64,000 nt of DNA, taken from NCBI RefSeq assembly GCF_004346195.1, contig NZ_SMAK01000003.1, positions 310,001 through 374,000 of the forward strand, given 5' to 3'. Below the pieces are notes generated by a model. That model saw nothing but the letters and a program-made list of their open reading frames with translations, made no database searches and was not told where the DNA came from. The position numbers were made by a program, and so were the translations under genes. This stretch comes from Tepidamorphus gemmatus. GTDB lineage: Bacteria; Pseudomonadota; Alphaproteobacteria; Rhizobiales; Tepidamorphaceae. Numbering within the stretch: position 1 is the stretch's first letter; the number at the start of each line of letters is the position of its first letter. Positions 10,404 to 19,533 of this stretch are shown piece after piece.

Positions 10404-10606
10404 GGTTCCGTTGCCTGGGCCATGGCAGCCACCAGAAACCCCCCGCCGGCGCGGCTGTCAACCGGGACCGGTGCCGTAGCGCTTTGTGTTTGCGGGGCTG
10501 TCTGCTAGGAAGTCCCGGTTCCTCGCGCCGTTGGACCAGCCAGCTACCATCGGCAGGGTAAACGGCCGATGAATCGCCGTGTTTCGGAAGGGGGAGAGAG
10601 CCGCGC

Positions 10607-11593
10607 ATGCCCAAGCCGCGTCCGCTCGTCATCGTCACGCGCAAGCTGCCGGATGTCGTCGAGACCCGCATGCGCGAACTGTTCGACACCCGGCTCAATC
10701 TCACCGACACGCCGATGGGCCAGTCCGAGCTGGTCGAGGCGGTGCGCGAGGCCGACGTGCTGGTGCCGACCGTCACCGACCGCATCGACGCCGCCGTGCT
10801 GAGCCAGGCAGGTCCGCAGCTGAAGCTCGTCGCCAATTATGGCAATGGCGTCGACAACATCGACGTGGAGACCGCGACCAGGCGCGGCATTACCGTCACC
10901 AACACGCCCGGCGTCCTCACCGAGGACACCGCCGACATGACGATGGCGCTGATACTTGCGGTGCCGCGTCGGCTTGCCGAGGGCATCCGCGTCATGGAAG
11001 CAGGCGACTGGAAGGGCTGGTCGCCGACCTGGATGCTCGGCCGGCGGATCAACGGCAAGCGGCTCGGCATCATCGGGATGGGCCGGATCGGCCAGGCGGT
11101 GGCGCGCCGTGCGCGGGCCTTCGGCATGCAGGTCCACTATCACAACCGGCGTCGCGTCCCGGCCGCTGTCGAGGAGGAGCTCGAGGCGACCTACTGGGAC
11201 TCGCTCGACCAGATGCTGGCACGCATGGACGTGATCTCGATCCACTGCCCGCACACACCGGCGACCTACCACCTGCTGTCCGCCCGCCGCCTGAAGCTGC
11301 TCAGGCCGGAGGCCTATGTGGTCAATACCGCGCGCGGGGAGGTGATCGACGAGAACGCCCTCGCGCGGATGCTGGAGGCGGGAGAACTCGCCGGCGCCGG
11401 CCTCGACGTGTTCGAGCACGAACCCTCGGTGAACCCGAAGCTGGCGAAATCCGACCGGGTGGTGCTGCTGCCGCACATGGGATCGGCGACGCTCGAGGGC
11501 CGCATCGACATGGGCGAGAAGGTCATCATCAACATCAAGACCTTCGCCGACGGTCACCGGCCGCCCGACCGCGTGCTGCCGTCGATGCTGTGA
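10607..11593 (+). CDS. D-2-hydroxyacid dehydrogenase, probably glyoxylate/hydroxypyruvate reductase
   Basis: The 328-residue product belongs to the D-isomer-specific 2-hydroxyacid dehydrogenases, which reduce 2-keto acids with NAD(P)H. Seen motifs are NYGNGVDNIDVETATRRGI, the dinucleotide fold GIIGMGRIGQAVARRARAFGM, the catalytic Arg in VVNTARGEVIDE, the Glu in DVFEHEPSV and the His in VVLLPHMGSATLEGR. The closest match from memory is the GyaR/D-glycerate dehydrogenase group acting on glyoxylate and hydroxypyruvate, but substrate cannot be fixed from sequence. A decayed DUF2254 start overlaps its stop codon. Confidence 0.85.
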   Translation: MPKPRPLVIVTRKLPDVVETRMRELFDTRLNLTDTPMGQSELVEAVREADVLVPTVTDRIDAAVLSQAGPQLKLVANYGNGVDNIDVETATRRGITVTNTPGVLTEDTADMTMALILAVPRRLAEGIRVMEAGDWKGWSPTWMLGRRINGKRLGIIGMGRIGQAVARRARAFGMQVHYHNRRRVPAAVEEELEATYWDSLDQMLARMDVISIHCPHTPATYHLLSARRLKLLRPEAYVVNTARGEVIDENALARMLEAGELAGAGLDVFEHEPSVNPKLAKSDRVVLLPHMGSATLEGRIDMGEKVIINIKTFADGHRPPDRVLPSML

Positions 11594-11814
11594 GCGGCCA
11601 CGCCCCGAAGCCCGACGGGTTCACGGGCCGCGCCCGTCTGCTCGGACTCCTCGACCGGAGTCGCGAGAGCTACTGGTTCCTGCCCGCCAGCATGAGTCTG
11701 GTGGCCATGCTGCTGGCCGTTGCGGCGGGTCCGCTCGACCGGGCCATCGACCCGCTGCTGCCGGATCGGCTGGGATACGGCCGATCGATCGATCCGGACA
11801 GCGCGCGCGCCTGA
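11590..11814 (+). pseudogene. N-terminal fragment of a DUF2254 membrane protein
   Basis: A 74-codon frame begins with a GTG overlapping the previous stop codon (GTGA). It reads GRARLLGLLDRSRESYWFLP, then a hydrophobic segment and LDRAIDPLLPDRLGYG, ending in DPDSARA. This matches the first part of DUF2254 proteins (a short basic start, S-Y/F-W-F-x-P, a membrane helix, then a GADGAR-like motif). Family members run to roughly 400 residues; here a stop codon comes just where the conserved core should begin. I read it as a truncated remnant. The family call is from memory of the N-terminal pattern. Confidence 0.55.
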
Positions 11815-11830
11815 GGGTGCCCCTAGGCCG

Positions 11831-11910
11831 CACCATCCAGCCTACTTCGCGGCTTCCTCATCGATCCGGACGGCAACCGCATCGAGGCCGTGTGCCACCT
11901 TCCCGGGTAG
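11831..11910 (+). pseudogene. C-terminal fragment of a VOC (glyoxalase/bleomycin-resistance-like) protein with a frameshift
   Basis: The bases 11831-11853 translate to HHPAYFAA and, after a shift of one base, 11854-11910 give FLIDPDGNRIEAVCHLPG followed by TAG. Joined together this is the typical last beta-strand of VOC-superfamily enzymes (YYAAFxxDPDGNxIEAVCH). The rest of the gene is absent, so it is a relic carrying a one-base deletion. It lies only 17 bases after the DUF2254 fragment, so both probably mark one deletion junction. Confidence 0.6.
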
Positions 11911-11995
11911 GCAGTCTCCGTCCGGCCGGAACACCGACCTTGCGCGGGAACCTTCCTGCCCACATTTCGCTTGTCCGATGCGAGGAGCCCGAACC

Positions 11996-12298
11996 ATGAC
12001 CGACCCGCGCGATGCCACCCGGATGATGCAGTACGACGCGCTGTCGAAGTCGCCGGTGCTCGCCTATATCCTCTGGTTCTTTCTGGGCTTCCTCGGGGCG
12101 CACCGGATGTATTCCGACCGCGTGCCGTCCGGTCTCCTGCAGCTCGTGGTGCACGGCATCGGCTGGCTGACCACGCCGATCCTGATCGGCTGGGTGTTCA
12201 TCGCGATCTGGGCGATCTGGTGGGTAATCGACGCCTTCCTGATCCCCGGCTGGATCCGCGACCACAATCTTGGCGTCGCCCGGCGGCTGGCGTCGTAG
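11996..12298 (+). CDS. TM2 domain-containing small membrane protein
   Basis: The product has 100 residues. It matches the TM2 domain: KSPVLAYILWFFLGFLGAHRMYSD, a first membrane helix with the conserved GxxGxHRxY motif, a basic turn (RVPSGLLQL), then a second helix ending in WAIWWVIDAFLIPGWIRDHN, with the D-x-F/P pattern of the family. The function of bacterial TM2 proteins is not known. The start ATG at 11996 has GAGGAG 10 bases upstream. Another frame extends further left but only into the relic region. Confidence 0.85.
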   Translation: MTDPRDATRMMQYDALSKSPVLAYILWFFLGFLGAHRMYSDRVPSGLLQLVVHGIGWLTTPILIGWVFIAIWAIWWVIDAFLIPGWIRDHNLGVARRLAS

Positions 12299-12301
12299 GC
12301 G

Positions 12302-13060
12302 TCAGGGCGCCGCGTAGCCGATCGTCTCGACCCGCATCGACAGGGCGTCGAACAGCATCAGCCGGCCGATGAGCGGCTCGCCGACTCCGGTGAGTAGCTT
12401 CAGCGCCTCCAGCGCCATCACGCTGCCGATCAGGCCGGTGAGCGCGCCGAGAATGCCGGCCTGCGCGCAGGTCGGCAGCAGGCCCTCCGGCGGGGGCGCG
12501 GGAAAGATGTCGCGGTAGGAGGGGTTGCGGCGGCCGTCCGGCCCCTGCGCATAGGGCATCAGCGTTGTCACCGAGCCGTCGAAGCGGCCGACCGCGCCGC
12601 TGACCAGCGGTCGCCGCCAGGCCGCGCACGCGTCGGCAACCGCATAGCGCGTCGCGAAGTTGTCGGAACCGTCGATCACCAGGTCGTAGCCGCACACCAG
12701 CCCGGGCGCGTTGTCGGCGGTCAGGCGCAGCGCGTAGGACTCGACCGCGACGTGCGGGTTGATCCGCTCGATCGAGCGCTCGGCGCTCGCCACCTTGGCC
12801 ATCCCGACGGCATCGGAGTCATGGATCACCTGGCGCTGCAGGTTCGACAGCGAGACCACGTCGTCATCGACGATGCCGAGCGTGCCGACCCCGGCCGCGG
12901 CGAGATATTGCAGCACCGGGGAACCGAGGCCGCCGGCGCCGACGACCAGCACGCGGCCGCGCTTCAGCCGCTGCTGACCCGGTCCGCCGATCTCCGCAAG
13001 CACGATGTGCCGGGCGTAGCGCTCGATTTCGACTTCCGTCAGACTGATGGGGGCGAGCAT
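12302..13060 (-). CDS. moeB: MoeB/ThiF-type adenylyltransferase (E1-like)
   Basis: The 252-residue protein is expected to adenylate the C-terminus of a ubiquitin-like sulfur carrier (MoaD or ThiS) for molybdopterin or thiamine synthesis. It has the nucleotide motif VLVVGAGGLGSPVLQYLAAAGVG, the DxxSNLQRQ motif (DDVVSLSNLQRQVIH), DLVIDGSDNFATRY and LPTCAQAGILGALTGLIGS. The two zinc-binding CxxC pairs of E. coli MoeB are not present: the first region reads RNPSYRDIFP and no CxxC follows at the C-terminus. ThiF or HesA function cannot be excluded. The start MLAPISLTEVEIERY fits family N-termini better than the longer frame. Confidence 0.82.
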   Translation of the reverse strand: MLAPISLTEVEIERYARHIVLAEIGGPGQQRLKRGRVLVVGAGGLGSPVLQYLAAAGVGTLGIVDDDVVSLSNLQRQVIHDSDAVGMAKVASAERSIERINPHVAVESYALRLTADNAPGLVCGYDLVIDGSDNFATRYAVADACAAWRRPLVSGAVGRFDGSVTTLMPYAQGPDGRRNPSYRDIFPAPPPEGLLPTCAQAGILGALTGLIGSVMALEALKLLTGVGEPLIGRLMLFDALSMRVETIGYAAP

Positions 13061-13116
13061 GGAGCAGCCTGTGTCCGCGTTTCTCCGACGCCGCGGCCTT
13101 GCCGCGGACGTCCTAC

Positions 13117-13857
13117 TCAATCCGGCAGGTCTCCCGCGACCGCGAGGAAGCGCCGACCGGCTCCCTCGAAGCCCAGACCGATGACGCTTACGAGCACGAC
13201 CGCCGTCTCGACCGGCCAGGCGTCCGGCACCACCACCTCGCTCAACCTGTAGGTGATCGGGCAGCCGCGCGAGGCAGGGATCGTCCGGTCCTCGTGCAGC
13301 ATCGCCTCGTTGCCGGTGTCGAGATTCTCGATCAGCAGGCGGAAGCCATTGGCCGGCTCGCCGATCATGCCGGTGCAGTCGATGCCCGGCGTCTCGGCGT
13401 GGAAGATCTCGAGGCGTGCCCGGTAGCGCGCCGTCGGCTCGGCCAGCGCATCGGACGGCAGCGGCACACCGAAGGCGAGCGATACCGGATCGGCCTCGAA
13501 CTCGCCGAGCGGGCTCGAGGCCAGCACCAGCGCGCGGTCCTCCAGCGCGATCTTGCCGACAAGTGGCGCCGCCGCCTGGCGGGCCTGGTGGCGCGCCTGC
13601 GCCAGCGGCACGCCCTCATCCTCGATCAGGACACGGAACGGCGTGCCCGGCACCCAGGAATCGGTCGCCGTGTCGATGACGTAGATGTTGGCGAACGGAA
13701 AGCCCGAGCCATCATGCACCCCGAATTCCTCGAAGGCGAAGGTGTCACCGTTCGGCGTGAACCCGAGACTGCGGTGGTCGGCGAGCTCCGCCGCCTGCGC
13801 GAGACCGAGCAGGGCCGCGAACCAGCCGGCGGCAACCAGGGACGAAAAGGCACGCAT
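13117..13857 (-). CDS. Secreted protein of the DUF2259 family
   Basis: The product has 246 residues from the chosen ATG, with a signal peptide (MRAFSSLVAAGWFAALLGLAQA, cut after AQA). The mature part begins ADHRSLGFTPNGDTFAFEEFGVHDGSGFP, a pattern I recognise from the rhizobial DUF2259 family of predicted periplasmic proteins. Two cysteines (DCTGMIG and RGCPITY) could form a disulfide. The role is unknown. It lies downstream of cysK on the same strand with a 108-bp gap, so it may have its own promoter. Confidence 0.75.
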   Translation of the reverse strand: MRAFSSLVAAGWFAALLGLAQAAELADHRSLGFTPNGDTFAFEEFGVHDGSGFPFANIYVIDTATDSWVPGTPFRVLIEDEGVPLAQARHQARQAAAPLVGKIALEDRALVLASSPLGEFEADPVSLAFGVPLPSDALAEPTARYRARLEIFHAETPGIDCTGMIGEPANGFRLLIENLDTGNEAMLHEDRTIPASRGCPITYRLSEVVVPDAWPVETAVVLVSVIGLGFEGAGRRFLAVAGDLPD

Positions 13858-13965
13858 CGCGTTCCTCTCCTCAGCAGTCATCCGCGTCCCCTGGCGTGAG
13901 CATAGCCGCCGTGCCGCGCCGCGCCAAGCGCCGCTTGCCCGAGGGTTAACGCCGCCTCGCCACGA

Positions 13966-14949
13966 TCACAGGCCCTCGAACAAGGCGGTCGACAGGTAGC
14001 GCTCGGCGAAGGAGGGGATGATCACGACGATCTGCTTTCCGGCCCATTCCGGCCGCTGTCCGACCCGGATCGCGGCGGCGACGGCGGCGCCGGAGGATAT
14101 CCCGACTGGAATACCCTCGACCCGCGCCACCTCGCGCGCCGTCTCGAACGCCTCCTCGTTGGTCACCTGGACCACTTCGTCGATCACAGAGCGGTCTAGG
14201 ATGCCCGGCACGAAGCCCGCGCCGATGCCCTGGATCTTGTGCGGCCCGGGTTCGCCGCCCGACAGTACCGGGCTTGCCGCCGGCTCGACCGCGACCACGT
14301 GCAGCTCCGGCTTGCGGCCCTTCAGCACCTGCCCGACGCCGGTCACGGTGCCGCCGGTGCCGACCCCGGACACGAACACGTCGACATCGCCGCCCGTGTC
14401 GTTCCAGATCTCTTCGGCAGTGGTCTTGCGGTGAATCTCCGGATTGGCGGGGTTCTGGAACTGCTGCGGCATCACCGCGCCGGGGATCTCCGCGAGCAGT
14501 TCCTGGGCCCTGGCGATCGCGCCCTTCATGCCCTTCGCGCCGTCGGTGAGCACCAGCTCGGCGCCGAGCAGCGCCAGCATCTTCCGCCGCTCGATCGACA
14601 TCGTCTCGGGCATCACCAGGATCAGCCGGTAGCCGCGCGCCGCGGCGACGAAAGCGAGCGCGATGCCGGTATTGCCCGATGTCGGCTCGATGAGCACCGA
14701 GCCGGGCCGGATGGTGCCGGCGGCCTCCATCGCGTCGATCATCGAGACGCCGATGCGGTCCTTGACGCTGGCGATCGGGTTGAAGAACTCGAGCTTGGCA
14801 ACGAGCCGCGCCCCGACGCCGGCCTTCGCCGCCAGCCGGTCCATCCGCACCAGCGGCGTGTCGCCGATCGTGTCGGTGATCGCGGCGTAGATGCGGCCGC
14901 GTCCGGGTTTGGCGGGCGGCTGGAAGCGGTGGTCGGGCGGGTTGCTCAT
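13966..14949 (-). CDS. cysK: Cysteine synthase A (O-acetylserine sulfhydrylase)
   Basis: CysK makes L-cysteine from O-acetyl-L-serine and sulfide using PLP. The 327-residue product has [11 protein letters not shown], the PLP lysine K63 in [13 protein letters not shown], the substrate loop [14 protein letters not shown], the phosphate-binding [12 protein letters not shown] and the end [12 protein letters not shown]. The N-terminal extension of about 20 residues is normal for Rhizobiales. The gene stands alone; upstream on the same strand lie an alpha/beta-hydrolase relic and then dut. Confidence 0.95.
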   Translation of the reverse strand: MSNPPDHRFQPPAKPGRGRIYAAITDTIGDTPLVRMDRLAAKAGVGARLVAKLEFFNPIASVKDRIGVSMIDAMEAAGTIRPGSVLIEPTSGNTGIALAFVAAARGYRLILVMPETMSIERRKMLALLGAELVLTDGAKGMKGAIARAQELLAEIPGAVMPQQFQNPANPEIHRKTTAEEIWNDTGGDVDVFVSGVGTGGTVTGVGQVLKGRKPELHVVAVEPAASPVLSGGEPGPHKIQGIGAGFVPGILDRSVIDEVVQVTNEEAFETAREVARVEGIPVGISSGAAVAAAIRVGQRPEWAGKQIVVIIPSFAERYLSTALFEGL

Positions 14950-15053
14950 CTCTTGTCTCCTTCGTGGTCGGCAGGGGCTGCCCCCGGGCCTTTCGGTCTG
15001 CCGCGGACAGAACTAGGGCGCGCTGCGGGCGCCAGCGAGGTCGTTGCGCCGGC

Positions 15054-15344
15054 CTATCCGACGGTGCGCTTCGGGACGGCGGCGACGGCGGCGACCGCCG
15101 CGTCGCGCTGCGGCACGACGTCGCGGAAGACCCGGCCGGCGTGCGGCCTTCCCGCGCAGCCGACGTGCCTGACCCTGTTTCCCGCGGCCTGCAGCCTGGC
15201 GGCGAAGCTCCCATTGTCGTCGATCACCGGACCCCGGCGTCCTCTGTCGATCAGAGCCGGCGGACAGCCGGTCGGATCGGCGCGGCCAGGGCTGGCAATG
15301 GCAGGCGTCCGGTGGTCTTTCGATCGGAATCCGGTGAGCCACAT
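15054..15344 (-). pseudogene. Degraded C-terminal remnant of an alpha/beta-hydrolase (esterase) gene
   Basis: The minus-strand frame reads DHRTPAIASPGRADPTGCPP, then ALIDRGRRGPVIDDNGSFAA, RLQAAGNRVRH and later GRPHAGRV. This follows the C-terminal pattern of HSL-type esterases (SPL-A-DLSGLPPALV, xxxDPLRDEG, YAxRLxAAG, PHGF), including the 11-residue spacing between PALI and the second Asp of DD. The expected DP is replaced by GP and the region has no N-terminal half, nucleophile elbow or convincing start. I read it as a decayed gene filling the 400-bp gap between cysK and dut. Confidence 0.45.
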
Positions 15345-15349
15345 CAGGT

Positions 15350-15796
15350 TCAGCGCCCCGTCGATCCGAATCCGCCTGCACCGCGGATGCTGCTGCCGAG
15401 CGCGTCGACTTCGATCAGCCGGACCCGGGACACCGGCGCGACGACAAGCTGGGCGATGCGGTCGCCGCGGCCGATGCTGATTGGCGCGTCGCCGTGATTG
15501 ACGAGGATCACCTTCACCTCGCCACGGTAGTCGCTGTCGATGGTGCCGGGCGCATTGAGCACCGTCACGCCGTGCCTCGCGGCAAGCCCCGAGCGCGGTC
15601 TGACCTGCCCCTCGAAGCCCTCCGGAATCTCGACGATGAGCCCGGTCGGCACCAGCGTCCGTTCGCCCGGTCCGAGCATCAGCGGCGTTTCGACCGCCGC
15701 CCGGAGATCGAGCCCGGCGGCGCCGGCCGTCCCGTAGTCCGGCAGCGGCATGTCGGCGCCATGCGCGAGCCGCAGCACGCGGATCGTCACGCTCAT
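15350..15796 (-). CDS. dut: Deoxyuridine 5'-triphosphate nucleotidohydrolase (dUTPase)
   Basis: Dut hydrolyses dUTP to dUMP, keeping uracil out of DNA and feeding dTMP synthesis. The 148-residue trimeric-type protein shows the five family motifs: [49 protein letters not shown] and the glycine-rich tail [11 protein letters not shown]. The ATG at 15796 overlaps the coaBC stop codon (ATGA), so it is probably coupled to coaBC. Gene pairing of coaBC with dut is common in bacteria. Confidence 0.96.
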   Translation of the reverse strand: MSVTIRVLRLAHGADMPLPDYGTAGAAGLDLRAAVETPLMLGPGERTLVPTGLIVEIPEGFEGQVRPRSGLAARHGVTVLNAPGTIDSDYRGEVKVILVNHGDAPISIGRGDRIAQLVVAPVSRVRLIEVDALGSSIRGAGGFGSTGR

Positions 15797-17007
15797 CGGG
15801 CGGCTGCCTTCAGCCGCTCGCCGATATGCGCGACAAGGCGGCTGGCGACCTCGGTCTTGGCCATCTCCGCCCATGTCTCGACGCCTTCCGGCGAGACCAG
15901 ATGGACGCGGTTGCGGTCGCCGCCCATCACGCCGCTCGCCGCCGACACGTCATTGGCCACGATGAGGTCGCAGCCCTTGCGGGCAAGCTTCGCCCTCGCG
16001 TGCTCGATGACGGTCTCGGTCTCGGCGGCGAAGCCGACGACGAGGCGCGGGCGCAGCGTATGATGCTGCGACAGAGTTTGCAGGATGTCGGGGTTCTCGG
16101 TCAGCCGCAGCTGCGGTATCGCGCCGCTGCCGTCCTTCTTCAGCTTCTGGCTGCCCTCGGCCTCGGGCCGCCAGTCGGCGACCGCGGCCGCGCAGACCGC
16201 GACGTCGACCGGCAGCCGCTCCTCGACGGCGGCGAGCATCTGTCGGGCGGTCTCGACATGGACGGTGCGAACCCCCGGCGGATCGGGAAGCGAGACGGGT
16301 CCTGATACCAGCGTCACATCTGCGCCGGCGGCGGCCGCCGCCGCGGCGATCGCGTGGCCCTGCTTGCCGGAGGAGCGGTTGGCGAGATAACGCACCGGGT
16401 CGATTGGCTCGTGCGTCGGCCCCGAGGTGACCAGCATGCGGATGCCGGCGAGCACCGCCGACGCCGCCGACGCCGCGAGCCTCTGCCGGATTGCTGCGAG
16501 GATCTCCGCCGGCTCGGCCATGCGGCCCTCGCCCGCCTCGTTCGCCTCGGCCATCTCGCCGGCATTGGGGCCGACGACGGCGATCCCGTCCTGCCTGAGC
16601 CGCGCCACATTGCGCTGGGTGGCGGGATGGCTCCACATGCGCGGGTTCATGGCGGGCGCCATCAGCACCGGCTTGTCGGTGGCGAGCAGCACGGCGGTTG
16701 CGAGACTGTCGGCGATGCCGTTCGCCATCTTTGCCATCAGGTCGGCGGTCGCCGGGGCCACCACCACCAGGTCGGCCTCGCGCGACAGCCGGATGTGGCC
16801 GATCTCGGCCTCGTCGGTCAGTGAGAACAGGTCGGTGTAAACCTTTCCGCCCGACAGGCTGGCAAAGGACAGCGGCGTCACGAAACGGGTGGCTGCCTCG
16901 CTCATCACGACGCGGACCGAGAGGCCGGCCTCGCGCGCCCGCCGGATGAGCTCGAGGCACTTGTAGGCGGCGATGCCGCCGCCGACGATGAGAAGGATTC
17001 GCGTCAT
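15793..17007 (-). CDS. coaBC: Bifunctional phosphopantothenoylcysteine decarboxylase / phosphopantothenate-cysteine ligase
   Basis: CoaBC carries out two steps of coenzyme A synthesis: CTP-dependent joining of cysteine to 4'-phosphopantothenate and FMN-dependent decarboxylation. The 404-residue product has the N-terminal flavoprotein domain ([37 protein letters not shown], and PAMNPRMW) and the C-terminal ligase domain ([38 protein letters not shown]). The clamp motif that usually carries a catalytic Cys (ACGExGxGRM) reads [13 protein letters not shown] here, with no Cys. It sits in the run ubiE-ubiB-coaBC-dut. Confidence 0.95.
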   Translation of the reverse strand: MTRILLIVGGGIAAYKCLELIRRAREAGLSVRVVMSEAATRFVTPLSFASLSGGKVYTDLFSLTDEAEIGHIRLSREADLVVVAPATADLMAKMANGIADSLATAVLLATDKPVLMAPAMNPRMWSHPATQRNVARLRQDGIAVVGPNAGEMAEANEAGEGRMAEPAEILAAIRQRLAASAASAVLAGIRMLVTSGPTHEPIDPVRYLANRSSGKQGHAIAAAAAAAGADVTLVSGPVSLPDPPGVRTVHVETARQMLAAVEERLPVDVAVCAAAVADWRPEAEGSQKLKKDGSGAIPQLRLTENPDILQTLSQHHTLRPRLVVGFAAETETVIEHARAKLARKGCDLIVANDVSAASGVMGGDRNRVHLVSPEGVETWAEMAKTEVASRLVAHIGERLKAAAR

Positions 17008-17071
17008 GACCAATCCGCTTGCCCGTGCCGTCCGATCGTATCCGCTCATCGGGCCGACAGCCAACCGTCGC

Positions 17072-18640
17072 TCATGACCACATCGCCGCGGCAATCGCCA
17101 CCAGCGCCAGCGCCCCGATCCACAGGGCGATGCGCCCGGACCGGGTGCGGCGCGCCTCGGCGCGGGCGATCGCGCGCACGCTGGCATCGTCGAGGTGGAA
17201 GCCGTCGCGGGCCATGTCGGCGAGGCCGGCGGCGATCCGCTCGCCGCGCGCCAGCAGGTCCGGCGCGGTGAAGAGCAGCCGGCCGAGACTTGCCGCGCCT
17301 TCAGCGGCCGACGACAGGGCCCCCTGCGGTCCGAGATGGCGCCGGATCCATTCGCCGACGACCGGCTCGGCCGTCGTCCACATGTCGAGCTCTGGGTCGA
17401 GATGGCGCGCCACGCCCTCGACCACCACCATCGTCTTCTGCAGCAGTAGCAGTTCCGGCCGGGTGCGCATGTCGAACAGTTCGGTGACCTCGAACAGCTG
17501 CGACAGCAGTCGCGCCATCGAGATCTCCCGCGCCGTCTTGTCGCGCAGCGGTTCGCCGATGGCACGCAGCGCCTGGGCAAATTCCTCCACGGTGTGGGTG
17601 TCGGGCACGTAGCCAGCCTCGAAATGCACCTCCGCCGTCCGGCGGTAGTCGCGCCGGATGAACCCCCACAGGATCTCTGCCAGGAACCGCCGCTCCTTGG
17701 CGCCAAGCCGACCCATGATGCCGAAGTCGACGGCGACGACATTGCCGTGCGCGTCGACGAACAGGTTGCCCTGGTGCATGTCGGCGTGAAAGAAGCCGTC
17801 GCGCAGCGCCTGTCGCAGGAACGACTGGATGACCAGCGCCCCGAGGCGCTTCAGGTCGTGGCCGGCGGCCTCGAGCGCCGCCCGGTCGGCGATCGGAGTC
17901 CCCTCGACCCATTCGAGCGTCAGAACCCGTTTCGCCGAGCGGTTCCAGTCGACCCGCGGGATGCGGAAGCCCTCGTCCCCGGCCGTGTTCTCGGTCATCT
18001 CCGAGATCGCGGCGGCCTCGAGCCGCAGGTCCATCTCGATGGCGACGGAGCGCGCCAGGGTCGCCACTGCGTCGACCGGTCGCAGGCGCCTGGCCTGCGG
18101 ATCGACCCGCTCGATCAGCCGCGCCGCGAAGAAGAAGGTCTCCAGATCGCGCCGGAAGCGCTGCTCGATGCCGGGCCGGAGCACCTTGACCGCCAGCTCG
18201 CGACCCTCGGCGGTGGCCTTGTGCACCTGGGCGATGGAGGCGGCGGCGACGGGTGGTCCGAGCGTATCGAAGACCTCGTCGACCGGCCGGCCGAGCGCCG
18301 CCTCGATCGCCTGGCGCGCGATCGTGTCGGAGAAGGGCGGCAGCCGATCCTGCAGGCTGGCGAGATCGGCGGCCATCTCGTCGCCGACGACGTCGCGGCG
18401 GGTGGCGAGGAACTGGCCGAGCTTGATCCAGCTCGGGCCGAGCCGGGTGAAGGCAGCGGCCAGCCGCGCCTCGCGCCGGTCGCGGCGGCCGATCACGCGG
18501 CCGAGGAACTGGCCGAGGCGGATCGCCGACGCCGGCCCGGCTGGCAGATCGGTCGGATCGACCCTGTCGAGGGCGTGCTCCCGGCACAGGATCAAGCCGG
18601 CATGCGCCAGCCGGGCGAGATGGGCGACCGACCGGAGCAT
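17072..18640 (-). CDS. ubiB: UbiB, atypical kinase/ATPase needed for ubiquinone biosynthesis
   Basis: UbiB is an atypical protein-kinase-like ATPase required for ubiquinone synthesis, probably handling lipid precursors at the membrane. From [11 protein letters not shown] it has 522 residues. Diagnostic features are the KxGQ motif in [32 protein letters not shown] (the Ala-rich loop), [11 protein letters not shown] with the invariant Lys, [14 protein letters not shown] and [12 protein letters not shown]. The C-terminal hydrophobic helix is the usual membrane anchor. A longer start would run back into the ubiE end. It follows ubiE by 5 bp. Confidence 0.93.
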   Translation of the reverse strand: MLRSVAHLARLAHAGLILCREHALDRVDPTDLPAGPASAIRLGQFLGRVIGRRDRREARLAAAFTRLGPSWIKLGQFLATRRDVVGDEMAADLASLQDRLPPFSDTIARQAIEAALGRPVDEVFDTLGPPVAAASIAQVHKATAEGRELAVKVLRPGIEQRFRRDLETFFFAARLIERVDPQARRLRPVDAVATLARSVAIEMDLRLEAAAISEMTENTAGDEGFRIPRVDWNRSAKRVLTLEWVEGTPIADRAALEAAGHDLKRLGALVIQSFLRQALRDGFFHADMHQGNLFVDAHGNVVAVDFGIMGRLGAKERRFLAEILWGFIRRDYRRTAEVHFEAGYVPDTHTVEEFAQALRAIGEPLRDKTAREISMARLLSQLFEVTELFDMRTRPELLLLQKTMVVVEGVARHLDPELDMWTTAEPVVGEWIRRHLGPQGALSSAAEGAASLGRLLFTAPDLLARGERIAAGLADMARDGFHLDDASVRAIARAEARRTRSGRIALWIGALALVAIAAAMWS

Positions 18641-18645
18641 GGATG

Positions 18646-19422
18646 TCAGATCCGCCAGCCCGAATGCAGCACGGCGATGCCGCCGCTCAGGCATCTGTAG
18701 GAGACGCGGGAGAACCCCGCCGCCTCGATCATGCCGGCGAAGGTTTCGCGGTCGGGGAAACGGCGAATCGATTCGACCAGATAGCGGTAGGGTTCGGCGT
18801 CGCCGGCGACGAGACGGCCCATCGCCGGGATCACGTTGAAGGAATACAGGTCATAGATGCGGTCGAGCATCGGCATGTCGACCGGCGAGAACTCCAGGCA
18901 CAGGAACCGGCCGCCCGGGCGCAGCACCCGGTACGCCTCGGCGAGCGCGCGGTCGATGTGGGTGACGTTGCGGATGCCGAAGGCGATGGTGTAGGCGTCG
19001 AACGCCTGGTCGGGGAGCCCGATCTCCTCGGCGTTGCCCTCGACGAAGGTCAGCCGCCCGGCGAGCCCGCGCTTGCGAGCCCGTGCCTCGCCGACGTCGA
19101 GCATGTTCGGATTGATGTCGAGAACGGTGATCTCGGCGGCCGGCGCGGCCTCGGCGATGCGCAGGGCGATGTCGCCGGTGCCACCGGCGACATCCAGCAC
19201 CGACCAGCCGGCGCCAGTCTTCGGCGGCGCCAGCCAGGCGATCAGGGCATCCTTCCACAGTCGGTGAAGGCCGCCCGACATCAGGTCGTTCATCAGGTCA
19301 TAGCGGCGCGCCACGCGGTCGAACACCGCGTCGACATGGCCCTGCTTCTCGGCCTCCGGGACCGAGCGGAAACCGAAATGGGTGTCGCGGGCGTCGTCCG
19401 CCCCGGAACTCTCGCGCGTCAT
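18646..19422 (-). CDS. ubiE: Ubiquinone/menaquinone biosynthesis C-methyltransferase UbiE
   Basis: UbiE is the SAM-dependent C-methyltransferase of ubiquinone (and, where present, menaquinone) synthesis. The 258-residue protein shows [44 protein letters not shown], the SAM motif [14 protein letters not shown] and [19 protein letters not shown], with Y[11 protein letters not shown]. The ATG at 19422 (MTRESSG) was preferred; an ATG four codons earlier is possible. It heads the operon ubiE-ubiB-coaBC-dut and is divergent from mutM. Confidence 0.95.
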   Translation of the reverse strand: MTRESSGADDARDTHFGFRSVPEAEKQGHVDAVFDRVARRYDLMNDLMSGGLHRLWKDALIAWLAPPKTGAGWSVLDVAGGTGDIALRIAEAAPAAEITVLDINPNMLDVGEARARKRGLAGRLTFVEGNAEEIGLPDQAFDAYTIAFGIRNVTHIDRALAEAYRVLRPGGRFLCLEFSPVDMPMLDRIYDLYSFNVIPAMGRLVAGDAEPYRYLVESIRRFPDRETFAGMIEAAGFSRVSYRCLSGGIAVLHSGWRI

Positions 19423-19533
19423 GGCGGCGACCATAGCGCAAGCCCCCCGGCCGCGCTATCGTTGCAGCCCGTTCGCGGCCGGCCTGCCGCCGCCGCATCC
19501 AAGCCGCACGGGTCGAAGCGTCACGGACGAGCC

